Origin: Micromonospora kangleipakensis
GTDB taxonomy: Bacteria; Actinomycetota; Actinomycetes; Mycobacteriales; Micromonosporaceae
NCBI RefSeq assembly: GCF_004217615.1
Contig: NZ_SHLD01000001.1
Coordinates: 2,232,001-2,296,000, forward strand
Reading direction: 5' to 3'
Length of the DNA: 64,000 nucleotides
Numbering within the stretch: position 1 is the stretch's first letter; each line of letters starts with the position of its first letter. Positions 8,182 through 16,468 of this stretch are shown one piece after another. The notes beneath the pieces were generated by a model, which made no database searches, was not told where the DNA came from, and was given only the letters and a program-made list of their open reading frames with translations. The translations under genes were made by a program, and so were the position numbers.

Positions 8182-9486
8182 TCAGGGCGTCGGCTCGGTG
8201 CTCGGGTCGTCCCCCGTGCCGGGCTCGGCGCTGACCTCGTCGGCCGGCTGCGCCGGCGGCTCGTACGGGAGGGCGCTGCCCTTGATGTACTCGTCCCAGC
8301 TCAGGTTCCAGTCGGTCCAGCCGTTGCCGTTCTGGAGCCGCCGCTCGGTGCCCTTGACCGTGATCGGGTCGCCCATCCGGGTGTTGGCGAAGAGCCAGGC
8401 GCCGTCGGCCATCGAGACGTTCACACAGCCGTGCGAGACGTTCACCGAGCCCTGCTGCCCCTCGGACCAGGGCGCCGCGTGGATGAACTCGCCGCCCCAG
8501 GTCAACCGCTGGGCGTAGTCGATCTTCGTGCGGTAGCCCTCCTCGGGCCCCAGCTCCTCCATGGTGTCGAAGACCGTCTTGCGGAGCTTCTCGATCACTA
8601 CCATGGTGCCGCTGGACGACGGGGTGGTCTTCTTGCCCAGGCTGACCAGGATCGTCTTGATCACCTTGCCGTCCTTGGTGACCGTCATCCGCTTGGTGCG
8701 GTTTTCGACGGTCATCACGAACGACGGGCCGATCTTTACGTCCACGGCGAGGTCCGAGCGGCCGTACCAGCCGTCGCCAAGGGGCAGGCCACCCGCCTGC
8801 ACCCGGTACGACACCGTGGTGTTGGCCTGCCAGAACATCTTCGGCCGGTAGCGGACCTCGGTGGGGCTGACCCAGTGCCAGACGCCCTCCTGGGCCGGCT
8901 TCGCGGTCACCGTCATCCGGCGCTGGATGTCGTCCCGGTAGTCCTCGGGGATGGCCCGACTGAACCGGATGATCAGCGGCATGGCCACGCCGACCACCTG
9001 GTTGTCGCCGAGGAAGCTGCTCACCCGGATCTGCTTGGCGGGCCGGGCCATGGTGGTGAAGGTGCTGGTCGCGGTCGCCGGCTTGCCGTCGTCACCGGTC
9101 GCGGTCACCGTCGCCGTGTACTTCTCGCCGTACTCCAGGGCGCCGTCGGGGAGCCAGCTCTTCCCGTCCGCGGAGAGCTCGCCCTCGACGGTCTTGCCGG
9201 CCGAGTCCGTGAGCTCGACGGTGGTCTCCTGGGCGTCCTTCGTGGTGAAGGTGATGGCGGTGGAGGCCGGCACGTCGGCGGCGTCGGCCTGCGGCTCGGT
9301 GATGGTGGCCGCCGCCTTCGGCTTGCTCTCCCCGCCGCCCTGCCAGCTCGACGGCTTGCCGCCGTCGCTCGTGCAGGCGGAGGTCAGCGCCATGGCGGCG
9401 GCGAGCACCAGCGCCGCGAACCCCCGGCGCCGACCGCCGCGCCCGGCGGCCCCGCGCCGGATCAGCTCGTCCTGGCTAGCTCGCAT
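8182..9486 (-). CDS. L,D-transpeptidase lipoprotein (Ig-like domains plus YkuD)
   Basis: 434 residues from the ATG at 9486, chosen over an ATG 33 bases upstream because GAGGGAATC precedes it closely and it leaves a normal lipoprotein signal. The lipobox is LTSAC, so the protein is tethered outside the membrane. Two Ig-like/BIG domains fill about residues 55-260. The catalytic YkuD domain follows, with the histidine segment GGEFIHAAPWSEG and the active-site Cys in SHGCVNVS. The family makes 3-3 cross-links between diaminopimelate residues in peptidoglycan and is the target of carbapenems. The domain order matches mycobacterial LdtMt2. A close paralogue lies immediately upstream on the same strand, pointing to tandem duplication. 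Confidence 0.93.
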   Translation of the reverse strand: MRASQDELIRRGAAGRGGRRRGFAALVLAAAMALTSACTSDGGKPSSWQGGGESKPKAAATITEPQADAADVPASTAITFTTKDAQETTVELTDSAGKTVEGELSADGKSWLPDGALEYGEKYTATVTATGDDGKPATATSTFTTMARPAKQIRVSSFLGDNQVVGVAMPLIIRFSRAIPEDYRDDIQRRMTVTAKPAQEGVWHWVSPTEVRYRPKMFWQANTTVSYRVQAGGLPLGDGWYGRSDLAVDVKIGPSFVMTVENRTKRMTVTKDGKVIKTILVSLGKKTTPSSSGTMVVIEKLRKTVFDTMEELGPEEGYRTKIDYAQRLTWGGEFIHAAPWSEGQQGSVNVSHGCVNVSMADGAWLFANTRMGDPITVKGTERRLQNGNGWTDWNLSWDEYIKGSALPYEPPAQPADEVSAEPGTGDDPSTEPTP

Positions 9487-9670
9487 GATTCCCTCACAGT
9501 CATGGTCCCCGGGTGCCATCGTCCCCTACTGACGCAGGAATACAGGTACCCGTTCCCGCTAGTGAACCGGAACACCCCGACCATGATGTACCGATTTGGT
9601 ATGCTATGGCGCTTCGCGAGTGAGGCTCGTCTCCATCGACGGCGGCGGCAGGCGCATTCTTCGTCACGGA

Positions 9671-9700
9671 CCGTTGCCCGACGGATCTGCCGGGCAACGG
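9671..9700 (-). terminator. Hairpin between the two L,D-transpeptidase genes
   Basis: CCGTTGCCCG (9671-9680) and CGGGCAACGG (9691-9700) form a perfect 10-bp stem with a 10-base loop. It lies 10 bp beyond the stop of the gene at 9710, so the two paralogues are probably separate transcripts. Confidence 0.7.
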
Positions 9701-9709
9701 TATCCCCGT

Positions 9710-10975
9710 TCAGAAGGCCGGGCCCGCACCGCCCTCCGGCACCGGGAGCGCGCTCCCCGCGACGAACTCCGACCAGCTCATGCTCCACGCCGTCCAACCG
9801 TTGCCCGGTACCAGCTTCCGGGTTGTCCCGCGGACCGTGATCGGGTCACCGACCAGGGTCCGGTCGAAGAGCCACTTGCCGTTCGCCATGGAGACGTTCA
9901 CGCAGCCGTGCGAGACGTTCACCCGGCCCTGCACCCCTTCGGACCAGGGAGCGGCGTGGATGTACTCGCCACCCCAGGTGATCCGCTGGGCGAAGTCGAT
10001 CTTCGTGACGTACTGGTTGTCCGGGTCCGGCTCGTCCCGGGTGTCGAAGACCGTCGACTCCTTCTTCTCCATCACCACCATGGTGCCGCTGGAGGAGGGG
10101 GTGTCCTTCTTGCCGAGGCTCACCGGCACGGTGCGGATCAGCGCGCCGTTCTGGTACACGCTCATCTTCTTGCTGGCGTTGTCGACCTTCATCTCGAAGG
10201 CGCGGCCGATCTTGGCGGTCGCGGTCCGGTCGACGTTGCCGTAGCGGCCATTGCTCAGCGGGATGCCGGCCAGGGCCAGCCGTACGGAGATCGTGGTGCC
10301 CGGCTTCCAGTACTCCGGCGCCCGGTAGTACGCCTGGGTGCCGTTGTAGAGCCAGTGCCACGCGCCCGGCTGCGGCGGGTCGGTGCGGACGAACATCCGC
10401 TTCTGCACGGCCGCGCGGTCCTTCTTCGGGATGCCCGGGGAGAACTCGGCCACCACCGGCATGCCGACCCCGTAGGTCTTGCCGTCGAACATGTACAGGC
10501 CCGAGCCGATCATCGCCTTCGGCTTGGCCATCGTGGTGAAGGTACTGGTGCCCTCGTGGGTCTGACCGTCCGTACCCGTTCCGGAGACGGTCGCGGTGTA
10601 CCGGGTGGCGTACTTCAGCGGGGTGGACGGCACCCACGACGAGCCGTCGCGGCGCAGCCGACCCTCGACCGTCGCGCCGTTCGTGGCCGTGAGCACGACC
10701 TTCGACACCTTCCCCCCGCCCGGGATCTTGGCGCTGATTTCGGTGCTGACCGGTCGGCCGTCCGCCCCGTCGGCCGGACTCACCTTTAGCGCCGCGGCGA
10801 CCGGCTGCGGCGAGGCCTCGCCGCTTGAGTCTCCCTCGGCCGCCGAGACGCTGGCCGGCTGACCGCCGCTGACGAACGCCGGCTTCTTCTGGTCGTCGTT
10901 GCACCCGGTCAGTGCCAGCGACGCCGTGAGGACCAGGGCGCCCACCATCGCCCCGCTCCGCGCGAACCTGCCCAT
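9710..10975 (-). CDS. L,D-transpeptidase lipoprotein, second tandem copy
   Basis: 421 residues from the ATG at 10975, which has GAGGTGGGG directly before it; an in-frame ATG 33 bases upstream lacks a comparable site. The lipobox is LALTGC. The architecture is the same as its downstream neighbour: Ig-like domains, then a YkuD domain with GGEYIHAAPWSEG and the catalytic Cys in SHGCVNVS. Alignable motifs are close but the signal and linker regions differ, so the copies have diverged and may serve different growth phases or sites. It acts outside the cell on peptidoglycan. The upstream 150 bp before tRNA-Lys should hold its promoter, which I could not pin down. Confidence 0.92.
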   Translation of the reverse strand: MGRFARSGAMVGALVLTASLALTGCNDDQKKPAFVSGGQPASVSAAEGDSSGEASPQPVAAALKVSPADGADGRPVSTEISAKIPGGGKVSKVVLTATNGATVEGRLRRDGSSWVPSTPLKYATRYTATVSGTGTDGQTHEGTSTFTTMAKPKAMIGSGLYMFDGKTYGVGMPVVAEFSPGIPKKDRAAVQKRMFVRTDPPQPGAWHWLYNGTQAYYRAPEYWKPGTTISVRLALAGIPLSNGRYGNVDRTATAKIGRAFEMKVDNASKKMSVYQNGALIRTVPVSLGKKDTPSSSGTMVVMEKKESTVFDTRDEPDPDNQYVTKIDFAQRITWGGEYIHAAPWSEGVQGRVNVSHGCVNVSMANGKWLFDRTLVGDPITVRGTTRKLVPGNGWTAWSMSWSEFVAGSALPVPEGGAGPAF

Positions 10976-11162
10976 CCCCACCTCTGTTCTCGCATGCCTG
11001 GCGGACATCGTGCCCCATGAGCGCCGTCACCTCGGTCCCCTCGCTCGGCGGCCCGGGCAGCTTGTGATGGTTTGCTCCTTAAGCTCGACCGAAGAGGGGA
11101 GCCGGGGATCGGATTGGAGCCCGGGTCGGAGGCCGTGCTAATGTCTTCTCCGTTGCCAGCGA

Positions 11163-11238
11163 GCGCCGCTAGCTCAACTGGCAGAGCAGCGGACTCTTAA
11201 TCCGCGGGTTCGGGGTTCGAGTCCCTGGCGGCGCACCA
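11163..11238 (+). tRNA. tRNA-Lys (CTT), target of island integration
   Basis: Acceptor GCGCCGC (11163-11169) pairs with GCGGCGC (11228-11234). The anticodon loop ACTCTTAAT gives CTT. Discriminator A at 11235 is followed by an encoded CCA. The 3' part of this gene is repeated exactly at 18054-18101. Confidence 0.96.
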
Positions 11239-11241
11239 GCA
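11194..11241 (+). repeat. att site, tRNA end of the island (48-bp direct repeat)
   Basis: The 48 bases from the anticodon (CTCTTAATCC...) through the CCA and three bases beyond (...CACCAGCA) match 18054-18101 with no mismatch. This is the usual identity segment of a tyrosine integrase that uses a tRNA gene. The tRNA stays intact at this end. Confidence 0.9.
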
Positions 11242-11250
11242 GGAACACAT

Positions 11251-11278
11251 CAGGCCCGGTCCTCATGGACCGGGCCTG
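11251..11278. terminator. Hairpin just inside the island
   Basis: CAGGCCCGGTCC (11251-11262) and GGACCGGGCCTG (11267-11278) form a 12-bp perfect stem with a TCAT loop, followed by ACCCCTTTTC. It lies between tRNA-Lys and the converging integrase remnant and can end both. Confidence 0.85.
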
Positions 11279-11300
11279 ACCCCTTTTCTCGACCCCAACG

Positions 11301-11835
11301 TCAGGCGTCGAAGAGAAAGCCGAGCTTGTCCACGGACGACCGCTGGGACTGCCGGGTGACCTCAACGTAGATGAGCTTGGTGATGGTCGGGGAACTGTGG
11401 CCCAGGATGTCCTGGATCTTCTCGATGGGCACGCCCTGCTCGTAGAGGAGTGTGGCGCAGGAGTGGCGTAGATCATGGGACCTGATCCTGCGTAGGCCTG
11501 CTCGGTCCAGGAGGCGGCCAAAGTGACGGTTGAGGTTGCGGGGTTCGATCGGAGTGCCAATGCCGGTGGTGAAGATCAACCCGGAGTCCTTCCAGTCCTT
11601 CCCGGCGATCTTGCGTTCAGCGTCTTGGGCGACCCGGTGTTGTCGGAGCGCGGTCAGACAGGGAACTGGCAGGGCGATGATCCGCTCGGACTCGTCGGAC
11701 TTGACCGGGCCGAAGACGAGCTGGCCGCCGAGACGTTGAAGCGTCTGCCGGACGAAGATGATGCCCTCGACCAGGTCGACGTCTTCCCATCGGAGCCCGA
11801 GTGCTTCTCCCCGGCGGAGGCCGAGTAGCGGCGAG
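11301..11835 (-). pseudogene. Tyrosine recombinase/integrase, C-terminal remnant
   Basis: The open minus-strand frame from about 11835 to 11301 encodes the catalytic half of a phage-type integrase. It reads LLGLRRGEALGLRW with the first catalytic Arg, then KSDESERIIALP, then SHDLRH with the second Arg and a His, then ILGHSSPTITKLIY with His and the Tyr nucleophile. The N-terminal arm-binding and core-binding domains are missing. Beyond about 11835 the match stops abruptly and an unrelated plus-strand coding fragment begins, so the gene was cut by a deletion or rearrangement. It lies 60 bp inside the att site, as expected for the island's own integrase. It cannot be functional as it stands. 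Confidence 0.82.
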
Positions 11836-11841
11836 CAGCTC

Positions 11842-12162
11842 GGGCTGTCGCGGGTACTGGTCGCCAGGCGTCACGACGAGCTGCTTCGGCAGTGGCGTCA
11901 GTACCGCGGCGAGATGGAACGCGCCAAGGCTCCGTCGAAGCTCGAGACGGTGGGACCGATCGACGTCGAGGACCAGGGCGATGACCGCGCGACGGTGACC
12001 GCGCAAGTCCGGCCGATCTGGTGGAACGGGCCGACCAGCTTGAGCGGCACCGCCCACCCCTGGCGATTCGAGACCCGGCGAGACGCCGGCGGCTGGCGGG
12101 TGTGGGCAGCCGATCTGCCGGAGTGGTGCGGTGTGCACGTCAGGGCAGACGCCTGCCGCTGA
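11842..12162 (+). pseudogene. 3' remnant of a hypothetical (NTF2-like?) protein
   Basis: The plus-strand frame reads about 100 residues that look like a true protein tail (RHDELLRQWRQYRGEME, then alternating beta-type segments ending in WAADLPEWCGVHV). There is no start codon or ribosome site, and the 5' end runs straight into the truncated integrase at about 11835. The spacing of aromatic residues and the terminal beta strands resemble the tail of nuclear-transport-factor-2-like domains of actinomycete lipoproteins. That assignment is weak. Read it as the far side of the deletion that removed the integrase N-terminus. Confidence 0.45.
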
Positions 12163-12188
12163 GCGCTACCGGCCAGCGGCCGGCATGG

Positions 12189-12407
12189 TTAGTGAGTCTG
12201 CCTGCGGTTGGCCTCCTGCCGGACCGCCTCCGTGAGGTCGCGCCAGGTGCCGGACGAGGTCTTCATCATCCGGTCGACCATTGACCGGGCGGATGCTTCG
12301 TCCGGGAAGTCGTACGAGACCTCCTGGCCTCCGTCACCGCCGACGCGGCCGCGTACCCGCCAGAGCCGGCCGTCGGAGACCAGCCAGATGTCCCGCCGGG
12401 CGGTCAT
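12189..12407 (-). CDS. Small hypothetical protein with MxxRRDxWL start
   Basis: 72 residues, beginning MTARRDIWLVSDG. No known function. It looks genuine because a second, broken version (GRRDTWLMFDGERW..., then GQEVSHGFDDED) occurs at 18860-19023 and a third fragment with MGRRDIW-like coding lies near 28640-28690. The three share the spaced RRD-W, WxVR and GQEVS positions. It is therefore a small protein family scattered through the accessory parts of this chromosome. It is short, charged and without membrane segments. Confidence 0.55.
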   Translation of the reverse strand: MTARRDIWLVSDGRLWRVRGRVGGDGGQEVSYDFPDEASARSMVDRMMKTSSGTWRDLTEAVRQEANRRQTH

Positions 12408-12410
12408 CGC

Positions 12411-12455
12411 GGGGCGCCCGGAGAGGGCTGGCCTATCCGCTTTCTAGCCGATGAG
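12411..12455. repeat. Dispersed repeat, copy 1
   Basis: A block ending CTGGCCTATCCGCTT (to 12442), followed by TAGCCGATGAG (12445-12455), recurs at 23239-23311. There the two blocks are separated by about 28 extra bases. This copy looks internally deleted. Confidence 0.6.
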
Positions 12456-12567
12456 CGAGCACGGGCGGGTGAGGGGACTCGAATGCCATCTCGACCGGAT
12501 AGCTTCGATTGCGGAGAAATTATGGCTTGCGTAGGGACTCGACCCATCGGTTCGACCGACGGTTGAA

Positions 12568-12660
12568 GTGGTCACGAAGTCGTTCCTCAACGTGCTCGGG
12601 ATCCCACACCGCCGCAGGCTCAAGGGCGAGGCATTCCGGACGAATGCCTCGCCCTTGAGC
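12568..12660 (+). promoter_or_regulatory. Short open frame and 19-bp inverted repeat before the NAD-binding gene
   Basis: GCTCAAGGGCGAGGCATTC (12618-12636) pairs perfectly with 12642-12660 across a 5-base loop, a very stable hairpin ending 24 bases before the next start codon. The hairpin lies inside a 39-codon open frame (GTG at 12568) whose TGA overlaps that ATG. It may be a leader/attenuator arrangement, or the tail and terminator of a lost upstream gene. Confidence 0.5.
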
Positions 12661-12683
12661 AGCGCCAGCGGAAAGAAGGAGCT

Positions 12684-13466
12684 ATGACACGTCCAGAACG
12701 GGTGCTCGTCACTGGTGGTACCGGTGTGCTGGGGCGCGAGCTGGTCCGTCGGCTACAGGATCGGGCCGAGGTGCGGGTGTTGAGCCGTCGTCCACCCCAG
12801 GGGCCTGGCTTCGTCCGGGGCGATCTTGAAACGGGCGAGGGCCTGGCCGCAGCGGTGGAAGGTGTGGATGTGATCGCCCACTGTGCGAGCGCGGCCGACT
12901 ACTGGCGGCCGCAGCGTGACGTGACGCAGACCCGGCAGCTGCTCGACGCGGTACGCGGTGCGCGGCCGCACCTGGTGTATGTCTCGATCGTCGGGGTGGA
13001 CCGGATACCGTTCGCGTTTTACCAGGCCAAGCTGGACGCCGAACGCCTCGTCGAAGACTCCGGGGTGCCGTGGACGGTCCTGCGGGCCACGCAGTTCCAT
13101 GATCTGATGCTGATGTACTTGATGCGGCTCTCCAAGGGCCCGGTTGCAGTGGTCGCGCGGAGGTCGCTGCTCCAACCGGTTGACGTGGGCGAGGTCGCGG
13201 AACGGATGACGGAGCTTGTCACAGGGCCTGCGGCCGGCCGTGTTCCCGAGCTCGGCGGTCCGAGGGTCGAGTCCATGGCCGACCTGATGCGCTCGTATCT
13301 GGTCGCTGTTTCGCGCCGCCGCCCGATCATCGGGCTTCCGCTGTGGGGCAGGCTGGGCGCCGCGCTCGGCGTTGGCGGCCACCTGCTCACCGATGGTGAC
13401 CGCGGCACGGTAACGTTCGCCGACTACTTGCACGCCCGTATCGCCTCCGACGGCGTTCTCGGCTAA
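12684..13466 (+). CDS. NAD(P)-binding protein, NmrA/atypical SDR type
   Basis: 260 residues. The Rossmann nucleotide-binding loop is clear at the N-terminus (VLVTGGTGVLGREL, about residues 7-20). A beta strand VDVIAHCAS and the segment YVSIVGVDRIPFAFYQAKLDAE follow, where Tyr and Lys sit in the usual YxxxK order. The C-terminal third holds a short hydrophobic region. Members act as NAD(P)H sensors or reductases on small molecules; the substrate is not predictable. AAGAAGGAGCT directly before the ATG supports the start. It is followed by a TetR regulator on the same strand 115 bp later, so the pair may be a regulated detoxification unit carried by the island. Confidence 0.82.
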   Translation: MTRPERVLVTGGTGVLGRELVRRLQDRAEVRVLSRRPPQGPGFVRGDLETGEGLAAAVEGVDVIAHCASAADYWRPQRDVTQTRQLLDAVRGARPHLVYVSIVGVDRIPFAFYQAKLDAERLVEDSGVPWTVLRATQFHDLMLMYLMRLSKGPVAVVARRSLLQPVDVGEVAERMTELVTGPAAGRVPELGGPRVESMADLMRSYLVAVSRRRPIIGLPLWGRLGAALGVGGHLLTDGDRGTVTFADYLHARIASDGVLG

Positions 13467-13581
13467 CCGTACCGCTAGTCGACGGCGCCGGAAGCCGCCG
13501 CGGCGGCGCCGCCACCGGGCAGGTGGGAAGGAATGCAAGGAAGGTGAAACCTGTGGTGACAAACACTGCGGTCGTGGTCGG

Positions 13582-14268
13582 ATGCCGCGAACGGTAGACG
13601 AGGCGGCCCATGCTCGCCGCCGTGACGAGTTCCTGGACGCTGCTCAGCAACTGATCGAAACCAAAGGTTACGAGCAGATGAGCATCCAAGACGTGCTGAA
13701 CGAGGCGGGCGCGTCCAGAGGCGCCTTCTACCACTACTACGGATCGAAGCAGGAGTTGCTTTCAGCCGTGGTCGACCGGTTCGGGCAGGCCCTGGCGTCG
13801 GTCCTTGAGCCGATCGTGAGTGATCCCGACCTGTCCGCACTGGACAAGTTGCGTGAGGTTTTCGCAGAACTGGCAGCCCGCAAGGACCAGCAGCGCGACA
13901 TGCTCGTACACACACTGCGGGTCTGGTACTCCGACGGCAACGTCAGGGTTCGCCAGAAGGCCCGCGTGGGGATCATCGACCGGCTCACACGCCTGCTCCA
14001 GACCATCATCGCCCAAGGCATGCGCGAGGGCGCGTTCGAGGTCTCCGACCCGACCATGACCAGCCGGGTCCTGGCGACCCTGATCCAAGACCTCAACGAT
14101 GACCTCGCGGACCACTTCTTCGCCTACCAGGCCGGTGCCGTGGACATGGCGGCCATGGAGCGCACCGTCGTCGCCTACACCGGGGCCTTCGAGCGGATCC
14201 TGGGCCTCCCCACGGGCTCGGTCGTGCTCGACATGGCGACGCTACGTGCCTGGTTCGATCCCCTCTGA
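13582..14268 (+). CDS. TetR/AcrR family transcriptional regulator
   Basis: 228 residues. The N-terminal helix-turn-helix is typical (AAQQLIETKGYEQMS, then GASRGAFYHYYGSKQELL, about residues 20-60). The C-terminal ligand/dimer domain is helical and has no family signature I can name. It probably controls the NAD-binding protein just upstream, or itself. The space before it (13467-13581) is only 115 bp and no clear palindrome stands out. It is one of the few intact genes in the tRNA-Lys island, with codon use like the host, so the cargo came from a related actinomycete. Confidence 0.88.
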   Translation: MPRTVDEAAHARRRDEFLDAAQQLIETKGYEQMSIQDVLNEAGASRGAFYHYYGSKQELLSAVVDRFGQALASVLEPIVSDPDLSALDKLREVFAELAARKDQQRDMLVHTLRVWYSDGNVRVRQKARVGIIDRLTRLLQTIIAQGMREGAFEVSDPTMTSRVLATLIQDLNDDLADHFFAYQAGAVDMAAMERTVVAYTGAFERILGLPTGSVVLDMATLRAWFDPL

Positions 14269-15452
14269 GATAGACACGCAGAATGCCTTCTTAGCCTGCG
14301 TCGGTAGTAGGCGTGTTTAGGCAAGTCGTCCGCCAGCGACCGCGCGGGCGACGGCTTGGGCTGCAATGGGCGGTCGGCGTCTCGCTGAGTCAACCATGCC
14401 AGCACGCGGTGCGCGGATCTGCCGCTGACCGCGCGCCTCTGACGGGTTGTCGAGTCCGCCCGACGCCCGGCTGACTAGTAACTCGATGTAACAGCGGCAG
14501 CCCATCGTGCGGGAAGCCGTCACGCATCATGTGGAGCCGTCGTGTCACGCATCAAACTGGAGCCTGGCAGCCGGCTGCCGGCGTTGCCGCTGCCGGCTGG
14601 TTGTTCAAAGCTTCTGTACGTCTTCAAGGCGGCCCGAAAACGGGCCGCTCGCGCCGCCGCCAGGGCGCGCACCCGCCGCTTAGCTGTCGCACGCGGCGGG
14701 CACGCCAATGCCCGCGGCTGGGGCGCATCTACGGAGTCGGGACCGCCGAAGAACGAGAGCGTTGGTTTGTGTTTCATCGGGAGCCGGCAGCCGGCCGGGA
14801 CGCGCGGCCTGGTCGCCGCGCGCGGCGTTCGTTGTCGAGTGCCGGCGCCTGGGGTGATTGCGGCTACTGCGCCTCCGGCGGGGACGCTCGGGCTCCGGGC
14901 CGGAAGATCCGTCGGCAGCCGCCGGGCCGTGAGTCGTTACTGCCGGGCCCGTCTGCCACCGACCCGTGCAAGCCGAGCAGACCCCCGCCCGGCGGGCCAG
15001 CCGCCGCCCGACTGTCAAGGTCCGCTTGACGTGGCCCGCGGGGCGGGGACCCGCTCCACCCGCCGGTACGGGTCGACGGCAGACGGGACGTGCGCGGCGT
15101 TTGGGAGGTGCCAATCTTCGGCTCGTTCGTGTCAAATTTGTGTTGATACGTTGCCTGGCTCTGAGCGCGAGTGAGGGCCCCGTCTGGGCGTGGATTTCGG
15201 GCCCAGGTCTCGTTCGCCGATTTCTGTGGTCATGTCTTTGGGACCCACCCTCGTAAGCTCCTCGGTGGTGACGTCGGTTAGCAGACTGTCCGAATGCCTG
15301 TCGTATGGGGTTCTCCGCGGCTTCGGACACAAGTTGAACCTCGGGCCTGGCACTGCAGATCGTCGTCGGATTCGTGTCGGCGAGTTACGAACCACGGCGC
15401 TGTGAGGTCCCCGAATAGCTCCGCTCGCTGTCGGATGGCAAGCTCGTGTCCC
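14269..15452. other. Gene-poor, GC-rich stretch inside the island
   Basis: About 1.2 kb in which I find no convincing gene on either strand: open frames are Arg/Ala-rich shadows without start sites or recognisable domains. The DNA is dense in short inverted repeats built on GCCGGC and GGCAGCCGG (for example around 14565-14600 and 14780-14860). The last 300 bases are less GC-rich. It may be remnant DNA, or a structured non-coding region. Confidence 0.5.
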
Positions 15453-16061
15453 ATGATCGATGATTTCGCGAAGGACTGCCTGCATGGCCGGCTCAAGGGG
15501 ATCCGGGAGGCACTGGTCTGGAAGCTCGACGGCCTGTCCGAGTACGACATCCGGCGTCCCCTGACAGCGACGGGGACCAACCTCCTCGGCCTGGTGAAGC
15601 ACATGGCGACGTTGGAGGCCTGGTATTTCGGTGAGGTCTTCGGCCGCCCTTCCCCGGATGCGCTGGGGCGATGGCAGGACGCGGACGGCAGCGACCTGTG
15701 GGTGACCCCGGGCGAGACCCGCGAACAGATCATCGACTTCTATCAGCGTGCCTGGGGGCATGCGGACGCGACGATTCAAGCGCTTCCCCTCGACGCGCCC
15801 GGCCACGTGCCGTGGTGGTCGCGGTCGGACGTCAAGCTGTTCGCCATCATGATCCACGTCCTTCAGGAGACCACCCGGCATGCCGGACACGCCGACATCC
15901 TGCGTGAGCAACTCGATGGCCGCACCGGGGTGAGGCCTGAGTACGAGGAGCAGATCGACACGGCGGCCCGCGAGGCGTACCGGGCGAAGATCGAGCGGGC
16001 TGCGCAGGAAGGGGCGGGCGGCTCGCGTCATGCCGGCCTGTCCGACACGCATGGTGCATAG
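15453..16061 (+). CDS. DinB family protein (DUF664 type)
   Basis: 202 residues. The fold is recognisable from GLVKHMATLEAWYFGEVFG (first His, about residue 50) and HVLQETTRHAGHADILREQL (two more His, about residue 140), the three-His metal site of the DinB/DUF664 four-helix bundle. In actinomycetes these are often metal-dependent, mycothiol-linked S-transferases or isomerases; the substrate here is unknown. The start at ATG 15453 is chosen because upstream in-frame codons are Arg/Ser-rich and non-conserved. It has no close neighbours and is cargo of the tRNA-Lys island. Two other DinB-like genes occur near 38 and 40 kb in this window. Confidence 0.85.
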   Translation: MIDDFAKDCLHGRLKGIREALVWKLDGLSEYDIRRPLTATGTNLLGLVKHMATLEAWYFGEVFGRPSPDALGRWQDADGSDLWVTPGETREQIIDFYQRAWGHADATIQALPLDAPGHVPWWSRSDVKLFAIMIHVLQETTRHAGHADILREQLDGRTGVRPEYEEQIDTAAREAYRAKIERAAQEGAGGSRHAGLSDTHGA

Positions 16062-16233
16062 TGCCGCATCGTAGAGCTGCTGCGCCACGATGGTCGTCGG
16101 GAGAAATCTGGGAGACGATCTTGCTAGCGAGACCCGTCCGCACCCAAGCATGCCGACGACTGCCCCCACTCGAAGCAGCGCAAATAGTTGTCGATGCATG
16201 TCGGGCCCCGACCTGACCTTGTTCACACCGAAG

Positions 16234-16266
16234 GGGTCACTGGTTCAAACCAAGCAGAGCCCACCA
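16234..16266 (+). other. Degenerate tRNA 3'-end fragment (old att site?)
   Basis: GGGGTCACTGGTTCAAACC followed by AAGCAGAGCCCACCA looks like the T-arm, 3' acceptor strand and CCA of a tRNA whose acceptor would begin GGGCTCT. The T stem no longer pairs well and no 5' half exists nearby. It is not a working tRNA. It may be the scar of an earlier tRNA-targeted element nested in the island. Confidence 0.45.
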
Positions 16267-16468
16267 GCTCCGAGGGGGCTGGACGAGACGGGCAAGATCC
16301 GGAATATGCGCGGAATGATCAGCGGGAAGGCGAGCGAGTGATCAGGCATCTGTCCTGGTAGGAGACCGGTCCGGCCGACGAGCGCTATCCCGTTCCTAGA
16401 CCGTGTGTCGCAGGGCCTCTACGGCAAGACAGGCTTGCAACCCATGTGCGATGGGCAAGCATCGCCGG

